From Chloroflexota bacterium (GTDB lineage Bacteria > Chloroflexota > Dehalococcoidia > DSGV01), in NCBI GenBank assembly GCA_021787985.1, contig JAJYLG010000014.1:1-48904 (forward strand): 48,904 nt of DNA, in the 5' to 3' direction. Below are positions 1 through 7,210 of the stretch, one piece after another. Every line of letters begins with the position of its first letter. The stretch's first letter is position 1. The notes below the pieces were generated by a model. The model searched no databases, was not told the DNA's origin, and saw nothing but the letters and a program-made list of their open reading frames with translations. A program made the position numbers and the translations under genes.

Positions 1-462
1 CACGCGGCCTTGCTCGAGGTCTACCCGGACGTGCCGCGCCAGCGCTGCTGGGCACACAAGCTGCGCAACGTCAGCGACAAGCTGCACCGGGCCAATCAGG
101 AGGCCTGCCTCGCCCAGGCCAAGCAGATCTACCTGGCGGGCTGCCGTCGTGAAGCGCTGGCCCGCTTTGGCCGCTGGAAGCGGACCTGGGAGTCAGTCGA
201 GCCGAAGGCGGTCGCCTGCCTGGAAGCCGACCTGGAGGAGCTGCTCACCGTGTTCCGCGTCGAGCCCGCCCTCCACTCCCTGGTCCGCACCACCAACCAG
301 ATCGAGCGGTTCTTCCGCGAGGTCCGGCGCCGCACCCGCCCGATGGGCTGCTTCCAGAACATGGACAGCGCCGAGCGGGTGATGTACGCCATCGCCACCC
401 GGCTCAACGCAAAATGGGAGGCCCGCCCGCTCCCTCACTTCAAGAGTCCACACTCATCTTGA
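1..462 (+). mobile_element. IS256-family (mutator) transposase, C-terminal part, truncated by window edge
   Basis: The reading frame is open from base 1, so the N-terminus lies outside the window. The visible ~153 residues are the C-terminal part of an IS256/mutator-type DDE transposase. The motif RCWAHKLRNV near the start is the family's Cys/His block, and TTNQIERFFREVRRRTRPMG carries the third catalytic acidic residue (the Glu of N-x-I-E) and the basic helix after it. The enzyme cuts and joins the element's ends. The stop TGA is at 460-462. Bases up to about 474 (CACACTCATCTTGACGTTAC) could be the right terminal inverted repeat, but the left end is not available to prove this. Whether the copy is intact cannot be judged. 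Confidence 0.85.
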
Positions 463-512
463 CGTTACCCGGCCGCGGCGCGGTCTTGGGGTGCGGTGGC
501 AAGGCGCCGCAC

Positions 513-518
513 TACAAT
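513..518 (+). promoter_or_regulatory. Putative -10 hexamer TACAAT
   Basis: TACAAT lies between the transposase end and the first downstream gene, about 36 nt before a GAGGTGAGG ribosome-binding stretch. No convincing -35 was found. The placement suits transcription of the 572-2324 gene series. Confidence 0.4.
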
Positions 519-571
519 AGGCAGGAACCGGCGCGCACCACCGCGGCCGGGCAGTGCGGAGAGGTGAGGGC

Positions 572-871
572 GTGCGCAAGAGAACGCCGCTGATGCCCTC
601 GGCAGCGGCGGCTGGAGGATGCGCGGCGGCGCTGCGCGCGCGGCGCCGCCGGGTGTGCCTAGGGCGAACGCCCGTTCCCGATCCTCGGGCCGAGGCGGAG
701 CCGGTGCTCTCACAGGACCGTATCCAGACGCGGTATCGGCGCCTCACGCCAACGAACATCGTCAACGCCCACGCTGACGCCCGTGCGCTGGCCCGAGTCG
801 TGCGCGAGCGCCGCGGCGACCCGGCGGCCGACACGGCCGAGCACCCGCAAGGGCGGACGCGCGTCACATGA
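572..871 (+). CDS. Hypothetical protein, small and basic
   Basis: Unrecognised product of about 99 residues. GTG 572 is preceded by GAGGTGAGGGC, a plausible ribosome-binding site; GTG 554 is an alternative start. The stop overlaps the next start as ATGA (868-871), the same coupling used throughout this chromosome, and this is the main reason to consider it real. The protein is Arg/Ala-rich with no clear domain, signal peptide or membrane segment. Its N-terminal half is of low complexity and could be chance open frame in GC-rich DNA. No function is assigned. Confidence 0.35.
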   Translation: MRKRTPLMPSAAAAGGCAAALRARRRRVCLGRTPVPDPRAEAEPVLSQDRIQTRYRRLTPTNIVNAHADARALARVVRERRGDPAADTAEHPQGRTRVT

Positions 872-1386
872 GAACGATGCTGCCGCTGGAGCACGACCCC
901 GCGGGGTATGAGCACCTCTGCAAGTGGCTCAGCGAGACGGGCCACTCGCTGCAAGAAGAGCTCTGGGACCTGGACGAGGACGAGCGCCAGTCGATACCCG
1001 GTCCGGGCGAGTGGAGCTTTCATCGGCTCGCTTTCCACCTGATGGCCGTGGAGGAGGCGACGCTCGACGCCGTCGAGCTGATCTGCCGCCAACACGGGCC
1101 GGTCCTCGACGCGCGCGACCCGAACCTCGAGGCCGAGGAGGCGGACCTGGACTCCATCGACATGGAAACGTGCCTCTACCGATTGGAGCGCGCCCGTCAC
1201 GGCCTGCTGTACCACGTGTGCGACCTGACCGACCGGCTCTGGCAGCGTGCCGGCACGCATCCTTACCGGGGCCGCGTGACCATGGCCGAGCTGCTCACCG
1301 ACCTCAGCCGCCACGACCTCGAGCATCTCTGGCAGATCCGCCGCGAGAAGCAGGCCGCCAGGCTCGCCGGGCCGCGCCGGCGATGA
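868..1386 (+). CDS. DinB-like metal-binding four-helix protein
   Basis: This 172-residue protein fits the DinB/DUF664-type four-helix bundle fold. The three histidines expected to hold a divalent metal are visible: H57 in FHRLAFH, and H149 and H153 in SRHDLEHLW. DinB-family proteins include thiol-dependent S-transferases, for example of bacillithiol or mycothiol, but many members have no known substrate. The start ATG overlaps the stop of the small upstream gene, and its own TGA overlaps the start of the dihydropteroate synthase gene, so the three are probably co-translated. The family call is fairly sure; the reaction is unknown. Confidence 0.7.
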   Translation: MRTMLPLEHDPAGYEHLCKWLSETGHSLQEELWDLDEDERQSIPGPGEWSFHRLAFHLMAVEEATLDAVELICRQHGPVLDARDPNLEAEEADLDSIDMETCLYRLERARHGLLYHVCDLTDRLWQRAGTHPYRGRVTMAELLTDLSRHDLEHLWQIRREKQAARLAGPRRR

Positions 1387-2324
1387 CGAACGCCCTGCGG
1401 GCGTGCGACCGGCAGCTTCCACTCGGCCGTCGCACCTATCTCCTGGGCATCCTCAACGTCACCGACGACTCGTTCAGCGGGGACGGACTGCTCGGCGACC
1501 ACGCCCGCGCTCTCGAGGCTGCGCTGCGCATGGCCGCCGACGGCGCCGACATCATCGATGTGGGCGGCGAGTCCGCCCGAGCCGATGTGCGGCGCGTCAC
1601 GCCTGACGAGGAGATCGCCCGCGTCGTGCCCGTCATCCGTGGCCTACGCCAGCACTCAGACGTGCTCGTCTCCATCGACACGTACAAGCCGGAGGTGGCG
1701 AGGGCCGCCATCGAGGCCGGCGCCCACCTGGTCAACGACATCAGCGGCCTGCGGCTGGGCGATGAGACCGCCCGTGTGGCTGCCCAGCTCGGCGCGGCGC
1801 TGGTGGTCAACTACACCTACGAGCGCCCGAAGATCCGCCCGGACCGCGCGCCGCGCTACCATGACCTCGTCGGACAGCACCTGTCGTTCCTGCGCGCCGC
1901 CACGCAGCGGGCGCACGACGCCGGCCTGCCGCCGGACCGGCTGATCATCGACCCGGGGATCGCCTTCGGCAAGTCGCACGACGAGGATCTCGAGGTCCTC
2001 CGCCGGCTGCGCGAGTTCCGGGCGCTCGGCTACCCGCTGCTGCTCGCGGCGAGCCGCAAGCACTTCATCGGCTCGGCTACTGGGCTCGACGTCACCGACC
2101 GGCTGGAGGCGACGCTCGCCGTGACGGCGCTGGCGATCGCGGCCGGCGCCGACTTCGTCCGCGTGCACGACGTGCTCCCCAACGCGCGCACGCGCTCCAT
2201 GACCGACGCGATCGTGCGCGGCCACCTCGGCGACTGGGCAGCGACGCCCGAGAGCTGGCCGTGGGCGGCGGGCGCGCGCAGCGTACCGGGCACGCGCATC
2301 GGCGAGGCGCTCAATCCAGGCTAA
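1383..2324 (+). CDS. folP: Dihydropteroate synthase-like protein (divergent)
   Basis: A TIM-barrel pterin-binding protein of 313 residues. It would condense hydroxymethyl-dihydropterin pyrophosphate with p-aminobenzoate in folate synthesis. Landmarks: GILNVTDDSFS (22-32), DIIDVGGES (57-64), SIDT (~97-100), ND (118-119), DPGIAFGK (190-197), SRKHFIG (224-230) and RVHDV (260-264). ATG 1383 overlaps the upstream stop (ATGA), and longer in-frame extensions are shadows of the DinB gene. Unusual: the canonical MHxRG strand is replaced by VVNYTYERPK (141-150), and the RPG after GGES reads ARAD. It may be a true FolP variant or a pterin-binding paralogue. Its 3' end overlaps the convergent response-regulator gene by 14 bp. 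Confidence 0.8.
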   Translation: MTNALRACDRQLPLGRRTYLLGILNVTDDSFSGDGLLGDHARALEAALRMAADGADIIDVGGESARADVRRVTPDEEIARVVPVIRGLRQHSDVLVSIDTYKPEVARAAIEAGAHLVNDISGLRLGDETARVAAQLGAALVVNYTYERPKIRPDRAPRYHDLVGQHLSFLRAATQRAHDAGLPPDRLIIDPGIAFGKSHDEDLEVLRRLREFRALGYPLLLAASRKHFIGSATGLDVTDRLEATLAVTALAIAAGADFVRVHDVLPNARTRSMTDAIVRGHLGDWAATPESWPWAAGARSVPGTRIGEALNPG

Positions 2325-2697
2325 CAGCGGACGGGAACGCGCTGGACAGCACTGCGCGGATGGCGGCCAGGTCGAAGGGCTTCGGCAGCACGCCAGCGAA
2401 GCCGGCCGCCCGCGGATCCCCGTCCTGCAGCTCCTCCGGCCAGCCGGTGCAAACCCAGCAGGGCGTGCCCGGGCGCGCGTCGCGCACCACCTCAGCCAGG
2501 TCCCAGGCGTTCTTCCCAGGCATGTTCAGATCAGCGATGAGCAGCCCGACCGGCTGCGACCGGATGGCGGCCACCGCCTGGTCTCCGTCCGCCGCCAGCA
2601 GCACCCGGCAGCCCAGCGCCTCGATCATCAGGCGTAGCGTGACGGCCACGCCAGGGTCGTCGTCCGCCACCAGCACCAGCGGCGGTACGGACGGCAT
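2311..2697 (-). CDS. Stand-alone response-regulator receiver domain
   Basis: A single CheY-like receiver domain of 128 residues with no output domain. The acidic pocket is ADDDPG (D12-D14), the phospho-acceptor is D56 in ADLNMPG, the switch residue is T84 in CTGWP, and the conserved Lys is K106 in LPKPF. ATG 2697 is chosen because upstream residues overlap the methyltransferase-reductase gene in another frame. It lies 8 bp behind that gene on the same strand, so it is probably co-transcribed. No histidine kinase is in the window, so partner and output are unknown. The 3' end overlaps folP by 14 bp. Confidence 0.85.
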   Translation of the reverse strand: MPSVPPLVLVADDDPGVAVTLRLMIEALGCRVLLAADGDQAVAAIRSQPVGLLIADLNMPGKNAWDLAEVVRDARPGTPCWVCTGWPEELQDGDPRAAGFAGVLPKPFDLAAIRAVLSSAFPSAVSLD

Positions 2698-2705
2698 CGC
2701 GGCGG

Positions 2706-4583
2706 TCAGGCCCGCCTCTCGGCCGTCAACGTGCCGCGCGTGTTCCTCACCAGCTCCGCCGCCACCTCGTAGCGCCCAAACGACGGCATGACGTAGACGC
2801 CGCTGCAAGAGTCAATCATCTCCAGCGTGAAGTCGCGGGCCATCACCAGCCCCTCGGCGGCACCGCGGTCGCCCGCGCGGCGCATGCGTTCGCGGACCTC
2901 TTCGGGCACGACGATGCCCGGCACCTCGTTGTGCATGAACTCGGCGTGCCGGTAGCTCTGCAGGGGGAGAACGCCCAGCAGCACGGGCACGTGCACCGGC
3001 CCGAGCCGCTCGAAGAAGCGCCGCACCGTCGCCGGGTCGTAGACCGGTTGCGTCATCAGCAGATCCGCGCCGGCCTCAACCTTCTCCATCACCCGGCGGA
3101 GCTCGAGCTCCACGTCATCGGCGGTGGGATTGGCGGCGCAGGCGACGAAGAAGTCGGTCGGCCGGCCGATGGAGTTCCCTGCCCAGTCGGCGCCCTCGTT
3201 GAGGCGCTTCAGGATACGGATCAGCCCGATCGAGTCCACATCCCAGACGCCGCTGGCGCGCGCGTACTGCCCCAGCGTCGGTGGGTCACCGGTGAGCGCG
3301 ATCACGTTGCGGACCCCGAGCGCGTGCGCCCCGATGAGGTCGCTCTGCAGCGCCATCAGGTTCCGATCGCGGGTCGTGCAGTGGATGATGGTCTCGATCC
3401 CCGCGCGCTGCTGCACCAGCGCGGCGAAAGCGATCGCCGACATCCGCACACGCGCCATCGGGCTGTCGCCGATGTTGATCGCGTCCGCCCCGGCATCACG
3501 GCAGAGCGCAGCGCCCTCCAGCGCCTTGTTCGGGGTGATGCCGCGCGGCGGGTCGATCTCCACCGATATGACGAACCGCCCCGCGGCCAGCTTCTCGCGC
3601 AGGGTGTGAGGCTCACCCGCGAGCGGATGCGCCGGCTCGCGCGGCACCGGGGTGACGCGCGCCACCGGTATCTCCCGGCGTGCGGCCACCGGCTGGGCGG
3701 GCGTGGTGCGCCCCACGGCCTCACGGACGGCCTTCACGAACTCGGGCCGAGTGCCGCAGCACCCACCGATCACTCGCGCGCCCGACGACACCATCTCGGC
3801 GGCGACGCGGGAGAAGTAGCCGACCCCGGCGCCGTAGACCGCGCGGCCGCCCACGATCCGCGGCTGGCCGGCGTTGGGCATGGCTGATACGTAGCCCGCG
3901 CCGGCGCGGACCATCGCGCGCACAATCTCGAGCGCGGCCTGCGGCCCGACGCCGCAGTTGACGCCGGTCACGTCGGCTCCCGCGGCCGCGAGCACGCGTA
4001 CCGCCTCGGCCGGCGAGTCGCCCGCCAACGTCTGGCCATCCTCCTGGAAGTTGACCTGCGCCACCAGCGGCAGGTCGCACGCGGCGCGAGCGGTCGCCAC
4101 CGCCACGCGCAGCTCGGCTACGCTGGGAAACGTCTCGAAGACGAACAGGTCCACGCCGCCCTCGAGCAGCGCTTCCACCTGCTCGCGGAAGATGCCGGTC
4201 AGCTCGTGCTCGGCCACGTCGCCGGTCAGCAGCGGAGCCGAGCCGACCGGACCGATCGCCCCGGCGACGAACGCCGACGAGCCGCAGATCTCACGCGCGT
4301 CTCGCGCCAGCTTCGCCGCCTGGAGATTGATCTCGCGCACGCGAGCGGCCAGCCCGAACCGCGCCAGCTTCACCCGGTTGGCACCGAACGAATCGGTCTC
4401 GATCATTTCGGCGCCCGCGTTCAGGTAGTCCTCGTGCACACCGCGCACCAAGTCCGGAGCATCCAGCACCGCCTGTTCGGGGGGAAGAGCGATGGGATAG
4501 CCGCGCTCGTGCAGGAGCGTGCCCATCGCGCCGTCAGCGACGAGCGGGCCGCGTTCGAGCGCCTTCAGGAAAGGCGAATGCAC
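2706..4583 (-). CDS. Bifunctional homocysteine S-methyltransferase / 5,10-methylenetetrahydrofolate reductase
   Basis: A fusion of 625 residues. Roughly residues 1-290 are a homocysteine methyltransferase (BHMT/S-methylmethionine type): DGAMGT near the N-terminus, then the zinc ligands in VNCG and GGCCGT. From about residue 330, starting at FVISVEIDPPRG, is a MetF-type TIM barrel. It reduces methylene-THF to methyl-THF with FAD, and LTGDPP is the family's folate/flavin motif. Fused, the two halves supply methionine from one-carbon units, as in Bacillus YitJ-like proteins. The start is GTG 4583, with GGAG 8 nt upstream; the frame runs open further but only as a shadow of the EVE gene. It sits between the EVE gene and the receiver gene on the same strand. 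Confidence 0.9.
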   Translation of the reverse strand: MHSPFLKALERGPLVADGAMGTLLHERGYPIALPPEQAVLDAPDLVRGVHEDYLNAGAEMIETDSFGANRVKLARFGLAARVREINLQAAKLARDAREICGSSAFVAGAIGPVGSAPLLTGDVAEHELTGIFREQVEALLEGGVDLFVFETFPSVAELRVAVATARAACDLPLVAQVNFQEDGQTLAGDSPAEAVRVLAAAGADVTGVNCGVGPQAALEIVRAMVRAGAGYVSAMPNAGQPRIVGGRAVYGAGVGYFSRVAAEMVSSGARVIGGCCGTRPEFVKAVREAVGRTTPAQPVAARREIPVARVTPVPREPAHPLAGEPHTLREKLAAGRFVISVEIDPPRGITPNKALEGAALCRDAGADAINIGDSPMARVRMSAIAFAALVQQRAGIETIIHCTTRDRNLMALQSDLIGAHALGVRNVIALTGDPPTLGQYARASGVWDVDSIGLIRILKRLNEGADWAGNSIGRPTDFFVACAANPTADDVELELRRVMEKVEAGADLLMTQPVYDPATVRRFFERLGPVHVPVLLGVLPLQSYRHAEFMHNEVPGIVVPEEVRERMRRAGDRGAAEGLVMARDFTLEMIDSCSGVYVMPSFGRYEVAAELVRNTRGTLTAERRA

Positions 4584-4641
4584 AACACCGGCTCCGTTGC
4601 GGTCAAACGTAACGTCACTATAGCAGACCGGCGCCGGCGGC

Positions 4642-5103
4642 TCAGCGGCCGGCCGCCGTGCCCGCCGCCGCGCGCAGCGCGGCGTCCAGCGCCCGCGCGT
4701 CGCCCTCGGGAATGGCGTGCAAGTTCCCCTGGAAGGCCAACGTCCAGTTTGCCGCGGGCCAGCGGCGCGCGTGCTCCATCTGCCGGGCCAGCGGCTCGGC
4801 GTCCACCCAGCGGTCCTCGGGCAGCACCAGCTCCGCCTCGATACGGAAGCGGTAAGGGTAGACCTCGTTTGGCCTGCCCTCGGTCGCCCAGACGCGGGTG
4901 TGCTCCTCATACATCGGCGAGGTAACCCGGACGATTCCGGCGAACTTCTTGCGGCCAGTGATGTAGTAGAAGAGCCGGTCGCCCGGTTGGATCCGCTGCG
5001 CGAGCCTGCCGCGAGTGCTCTTGACACCCTGAACGGTGAAGCCCAGGTCCGCCGTCTTCGTCCAGTTGGTGGGTGGCGTGACGATGATCCACGCCTGGCT
5101 CAT
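4642..5103 (-). CDS. EVE-domain protein (PUA-like fold)
   Basis: This 153-residue protein begins WIIVTPPTNWTK and contains GDRLFYYITGRKKFAGIVRV, the pattern of EVE/PUA-like domains, which bind modified bases in DNA or RNA. Family members occur in modification-dependent restriction proteins and as stand-alone readers in bacteria. No nuclease or McrB-type partner is fused or adjacent here. The start ATG 5103 has GGAGGGGG upstream at good spacing. The homocysteine methyltransferase-MTHFR gene begins 58 bp downstream on the same strand. Ligand and role are unknown. Confidence 0.75.
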   Translation of the reverse strand: MSQAWIIVTPPTNWTKTADLGFTVQGVKSTRGRLAQRIQPGDRLFYYITGRKKFAGIVRVTSPMYEEHTRVWATEGRPNEVYPYRFRIEAELVLPEDRWVDAEPLARQMEHARRWPAANWTLAFQGNLHAIPEGDARALDAALRAAAGTAAGR

Positions 5104-5141
5104 GGTGTGCCCCCTCCGACGAGAACTGCCCGCAGATGCAT

Positions 5142-5169
5142 CCGCCCGGGTGCGTTTCCACCCGGGCGG
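5142..5169 (-). terminator. Hairpin downstream of erpA
   Basis: Perfect 11-bp stem (CCGCCCGGGTG with CACCCGGGCGG) around a 6-nt loop, 28 bases past the erpA stop in its direction of transcription. There is no T-run, as is common in this GC-rich sequence. It may also lie in the leader of the EVE gene. Confidence 0.5.
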
Positions 5170-5196
5170 CAGTCCTTGCTCTCCCGTGGCGCCAGT

Positions 5197-5574
5197 CTAG
5201 CAGCAGCGGCGCGGGCTGCCTCCGCCGTCCGCCGTGTCGAAGCTCTGCCCGCAAGCGCACGAGTGCGTCGCGTTCGGGTTGTAGATGGTAAAGCCGCTCT
5301 TCATCAGGTCGTCGACGTAGTCGATCTCTGCGCCCTGGAGGAATGCCGCGCTGTCGGGGTCGACGAGGATGGTGACGCCGCGCATCTGCACGGTGATATC
5401 GCCCTCGTCCGCGCCCTGCGCCAGCGCCATGCCGTACTGGTATCCCGAGCAGCCACCGCCGACGACGAAGACCCGCAACGCGCCTTCGGCCAGGCCCTTC
5501 GTGTCGATCAGGCTGCGCGCCTTCTCGGCTGCCTTCTCGGTGATGGTCACCACCGTATCCTGGGTCGTCTCCAT
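5197..5574 (-). CDS. erpA: Iron-sulfur cluster insertion protein, ErpA/IscA (HesB) family
   Basis: An A-type Fe-S carrier of 125 residues that would pass [4Fe-4S] or [2Fe-2S] clusters to apo-enzymes, of which this window has many (hemW, ilvD, the Nuo-like and PFOR proteins). The three conserved cysteines are visible: one in GGGCSGYQYGM, and two in SCACGQSF. The C-terminus adds GGGSPRRCC, an extra Cys pair. ATG 5574 is preferred over 5619 because GGAGG lies 8 nt upstream of it. The gene stands alone, with a strong hairpin downstream and no isc/suf genes nearby. Confidence 0.9.
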   Translation of the reverse strand: METTQDTVVTITEKAAEKARSLIDTKGLAEGALRVFVVGGGCSGYQYGMALAQGADEGDITVQMRGVTILVDPDSAAFLQGAEIDYVDDLMKSGFTIYNPNATHSCACGQSFDTADGGGSPRRCC

Positions 5575-5692
5575 GCCATGTCCCTCCCCTGCCGGATAAG
5601 GCAAGAAGTCGCTTCGCATTCACCCCGAGTATAGAGCGTCTGGGGCGTCACGTCACCACGAATTGTAGCCGAGCGCGGGCCGGCCGGCATCC

Positions 5693-5722
5693 TTGACCGG
5701 CCAGGGAGGCGCTTTGCATGAT
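5693..5722 (+). promoter_or_regulatory. Putative promoter of the tRNA-Trp/tRNA-Leu pair
   Basis: TTGACC (5693-5698) and CATGAT (5717-5722) are separated by 18 nt, about 20 nt before tRNA-Trp. The -10 is weak. Confidence 0.4.
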
Positions 5723-5742
5723 GATAGTGGCCTCGATCCCGC

Positions 5743-5818
5743 AGGAGCGTAGCTCAGTTGGCAGAGCAGCGGTCTCCAAAACCGCCGGTCGGGGGTTCGA
5801 GTCCCTCCGCTCCTGCCA
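5743..5818 (+). tRNA. tRNA-Trp (anticodon CCA)
   Basis: Acceptor arms AGGAGCG and CGCTCCT pair perfectly. The D-loop TAGCTCAGTTGGCAGAGCA and T-loop GGTTCGAGTCC are canonical. The anticodon loop CTCCAAA gives CCA. The 3' CCA is encoded (5816-5818). Confidence 0.97.
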
Positions 5819-5838
5819 GCCACAATCGGGCGCCACGT

Positions 5839-5925
5839 GCCGAGGTGGTGGAATAGGCAGACACGCCGTCTTGAGGGGGCGGTGCCCGTCAGGGCGTAGG
5901 AGTTCAAATCTCCTCCTCGGCACCA
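5839..5925 (+). tRNA. tRNA-Leu (anticodon GAG)
   Basis: A class II tRNA with a long variable arm (GGTGCCCGTCAGGGCGT). Acceptor arms GCCGAGG and CCTCGGC pair. The anticodon loop TTGAGGG reads GAG, and the 3' CCA is encoded. It lies 20 bp after tRNA-Trp and is probably co-transcribed with it. Confidence 0.97.
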
Positions 5926-5941
5926 GCACGTCAGCCAACGA

Positions 5942-5971
5942 CCGCCGGCCCGCCCAGTGGCGGGCCGGCGG
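5942..5971 (+). terminator. Strong hairpin after tRNA-Leu
   Basis: Perfect 13-bp G+C-only stem with a CAGT loop, followed by TTAG, 16 bp after the tRNA-Leu CCA end. It is probably the terminator of the tRNA-Trp/Leu transcript. Confidence 0.7.
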
Positions 5972-6024
5972 TTAGTAGCCGTGGTCATTGGGCTGGTCGT
6001 CGCCGCGATCGCCGAGCCACCGCT

Positions 6025-6045
6025 GGATTCCGGCTCGCGCTCGCA
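6025..6045. repeat. 21-bp dispersed repeat, copy 1
   Basis: Identical over 21 bases (GGATTCCGGCTCGCGCTCGC plus A) to 14451-14471. The second copy lies in a REP-like intergenic patch, which suggests that this is a fragment of a dispersed repeat family. Confidence 0.6.
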
Positions 6046-6069
6046 CCCGACTCAGCACGCCACATCGGC

Positions 6070-6099
6070 TTGATTCCGGCCGCCCGCGCTTGCTACGCT
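6070..6099 (+). promoter_or_regulatory. Putative promoter of tRNA-Gly
   Basis: TTGATT (6070-6075), an 18-nt spacer, then TACGCT (6094-6099). The predicted start falls 1-2 nt before the mature tRNA-Gly 5' end. Confidence 0.55.
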
Positions 6100-6107
6100 C
6101 GACATGC

Positions 6108-6182
<75 letters not shown>

Positions 6183-6196
6183 GCGTGCATCATCCG

Positions 6197-6220
6197 ACGG
6201 CCGGCCCGCGGGCCGGCCGT
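6197..6220. terminator. Palindromic hairpin between tRNA-Gly and the convergent permease gene
   Basis: A perfect 24-nt palindrome (ACGGCCGGCCC, GC, and its complement), 15 bp after tRNA-Gly and 22 bp beyond the permease stop on the other strand. It is placed to stop transcription from both sides. Confidence 0.6.
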
Positions 6221-6241
6221 TGCCGTTCCCTCCGCCCTCTC

Positions 6242-7210
6242 TCAGCCCGTCCGCGGGTTGAGCACGTCGTTGACGGCGTCGCCCAGCAGGTTGAAGGAGA
6301 GGAAGAGCACCACAAGCACCCCAGCCGGGACGAGCAGCAGGTTGGGATGGGTGCGCAGGTTCGAGAGGCCCGCGCCATCGAACAGCAACTGGCCGAACGA
6401 CGGCGTCGGGGGCCGCACGCCTACGCCCAGCCAGGTCAGCGCGATCTCGCTGCCCGCCACCGAGGCCAGACTGGCCGAGAGCACCACCACGATCAGGTTG
6501 GAGACGTTCGGCAGCAGGTGTCGCCACACCACGTGCCCGGTGCCCGCGCCCATCGCCACTGCCGCCTGCACGTACTCCGTCTGGCGTAGCGCGAAGACCT
6601 GACTGCGGATGACGCGCGCCATCCCCACCCACGAGAAGAGTGACAGAACGCCGAACACCAGGAAATAGTCAGACGCGCCGGACTTCAGCGTGCCGCCGAT
6701 GATCGGCCAGCCGTAGAAGTGCGTCATCCAGCCGTCCCATCGCGGGCGGAGCGTCGCGCTGATCATGATCAGCATCAGCAGCCCCGGCAGCGCCAGGAAG
6801 ACGTCTCCGACCCGCATCGTGATCGTGTCCCAGCCGCCGCCCTTGTAGCCGGCGAGCAGCCCCAGCCCCACACCGAGCACCAGGCCGCCCGTCACCAGCG
6901 TCGCCACGGTCACGACCACGGTCGTGCGCGACGCCCAGATCACCCGGCTGAGCACGTCGCGGCCGAGCCGGTCCGTGCCCAGCGGGTGTCGCAGGCTCGG
7001 GCCGGCAAACGTGTGGTTCAGGTCGATCTGGTCGTACGAGTGAGGGGCGATCAGCGGCGCCAGGACCCCCACCCCGTAGAAGATCAGGATCAGGCACAGC
7101 GCGCTTGCCGCGATCCGCTTGCGCAGCAGCCGCCGGAGCGCCATCCGCCACTGCGATGCCGGTGGCCGGGACGGAGCGACCGCGTCAAGCGCCGCCTCGG
7201 CGGTGGTCAT
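6242..7210 (-). CDS. Peptide/nickel-type ABC transporter permease (DppC-like)
   Basis: An inner-membrane permease of 322 residues. It has an N-terminal cytosolic stretch, a first helix (ASALCLILIFYGVGVLAPLI), the DppC/OppC signature HPLGTDRLGRDVLSRVIW, and a bundle of further helices. The EAA loop, QAAVAMGAGTGHVVWRHLLPN, would dock on the ATPase. ATG 7210 overlaps the stop of the DppB-like gene (ATGA). The extra N-terminal residues in the same open frame are a shadow of that gene. It works with 7207-8157 and the binding protein at 8170-9834. No ATP-binding subunit is encoded in this cluster. Confidence 0.92.
   Translation of the reverse strand: MTTAEAALDAVAPSRPPASQWRMALRRLLRKRIAASALCLILIFYGVGVLAPLIAPHSYDQIDLNHTFAGPSLRHPLGTDRLGRDVLSRVIWASRTTVVVTVATLVTGGLVLGVGLGLLAGYKGGGWDTITMRVGDVFLALPGLLMLIMISATLRPRWDGWMTHFYGWPIIGGTLKSGASDYFLVFGVLSLFSWVGMARVIRSQVFALRQTEYVQAAVAMGAGTGHVVWRHLLPNVSNLIVVVLSASLASVAGSEIALTWLGVGVRPPTPSFGQLLFDGAGLSNLRTHPNLLLVPAGVLVVLFLSFNLLGDAVNDVLNPRTG

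Noticed and set aside
454-1422. Minus-strand open frame opposite the DinB gene
   Set aside because: Low-complexity Arg/Ala/Pro sequence with no start context; the plus strand carries the DinB histidine triad.
5104-5196. SAM riboswitch ahead of the EVE/methionine-synthesis genes
   Set aside because: Only one simple hairpin is visible; the multi-helix pattern and conserved loops of SAM riboswitches are absent.
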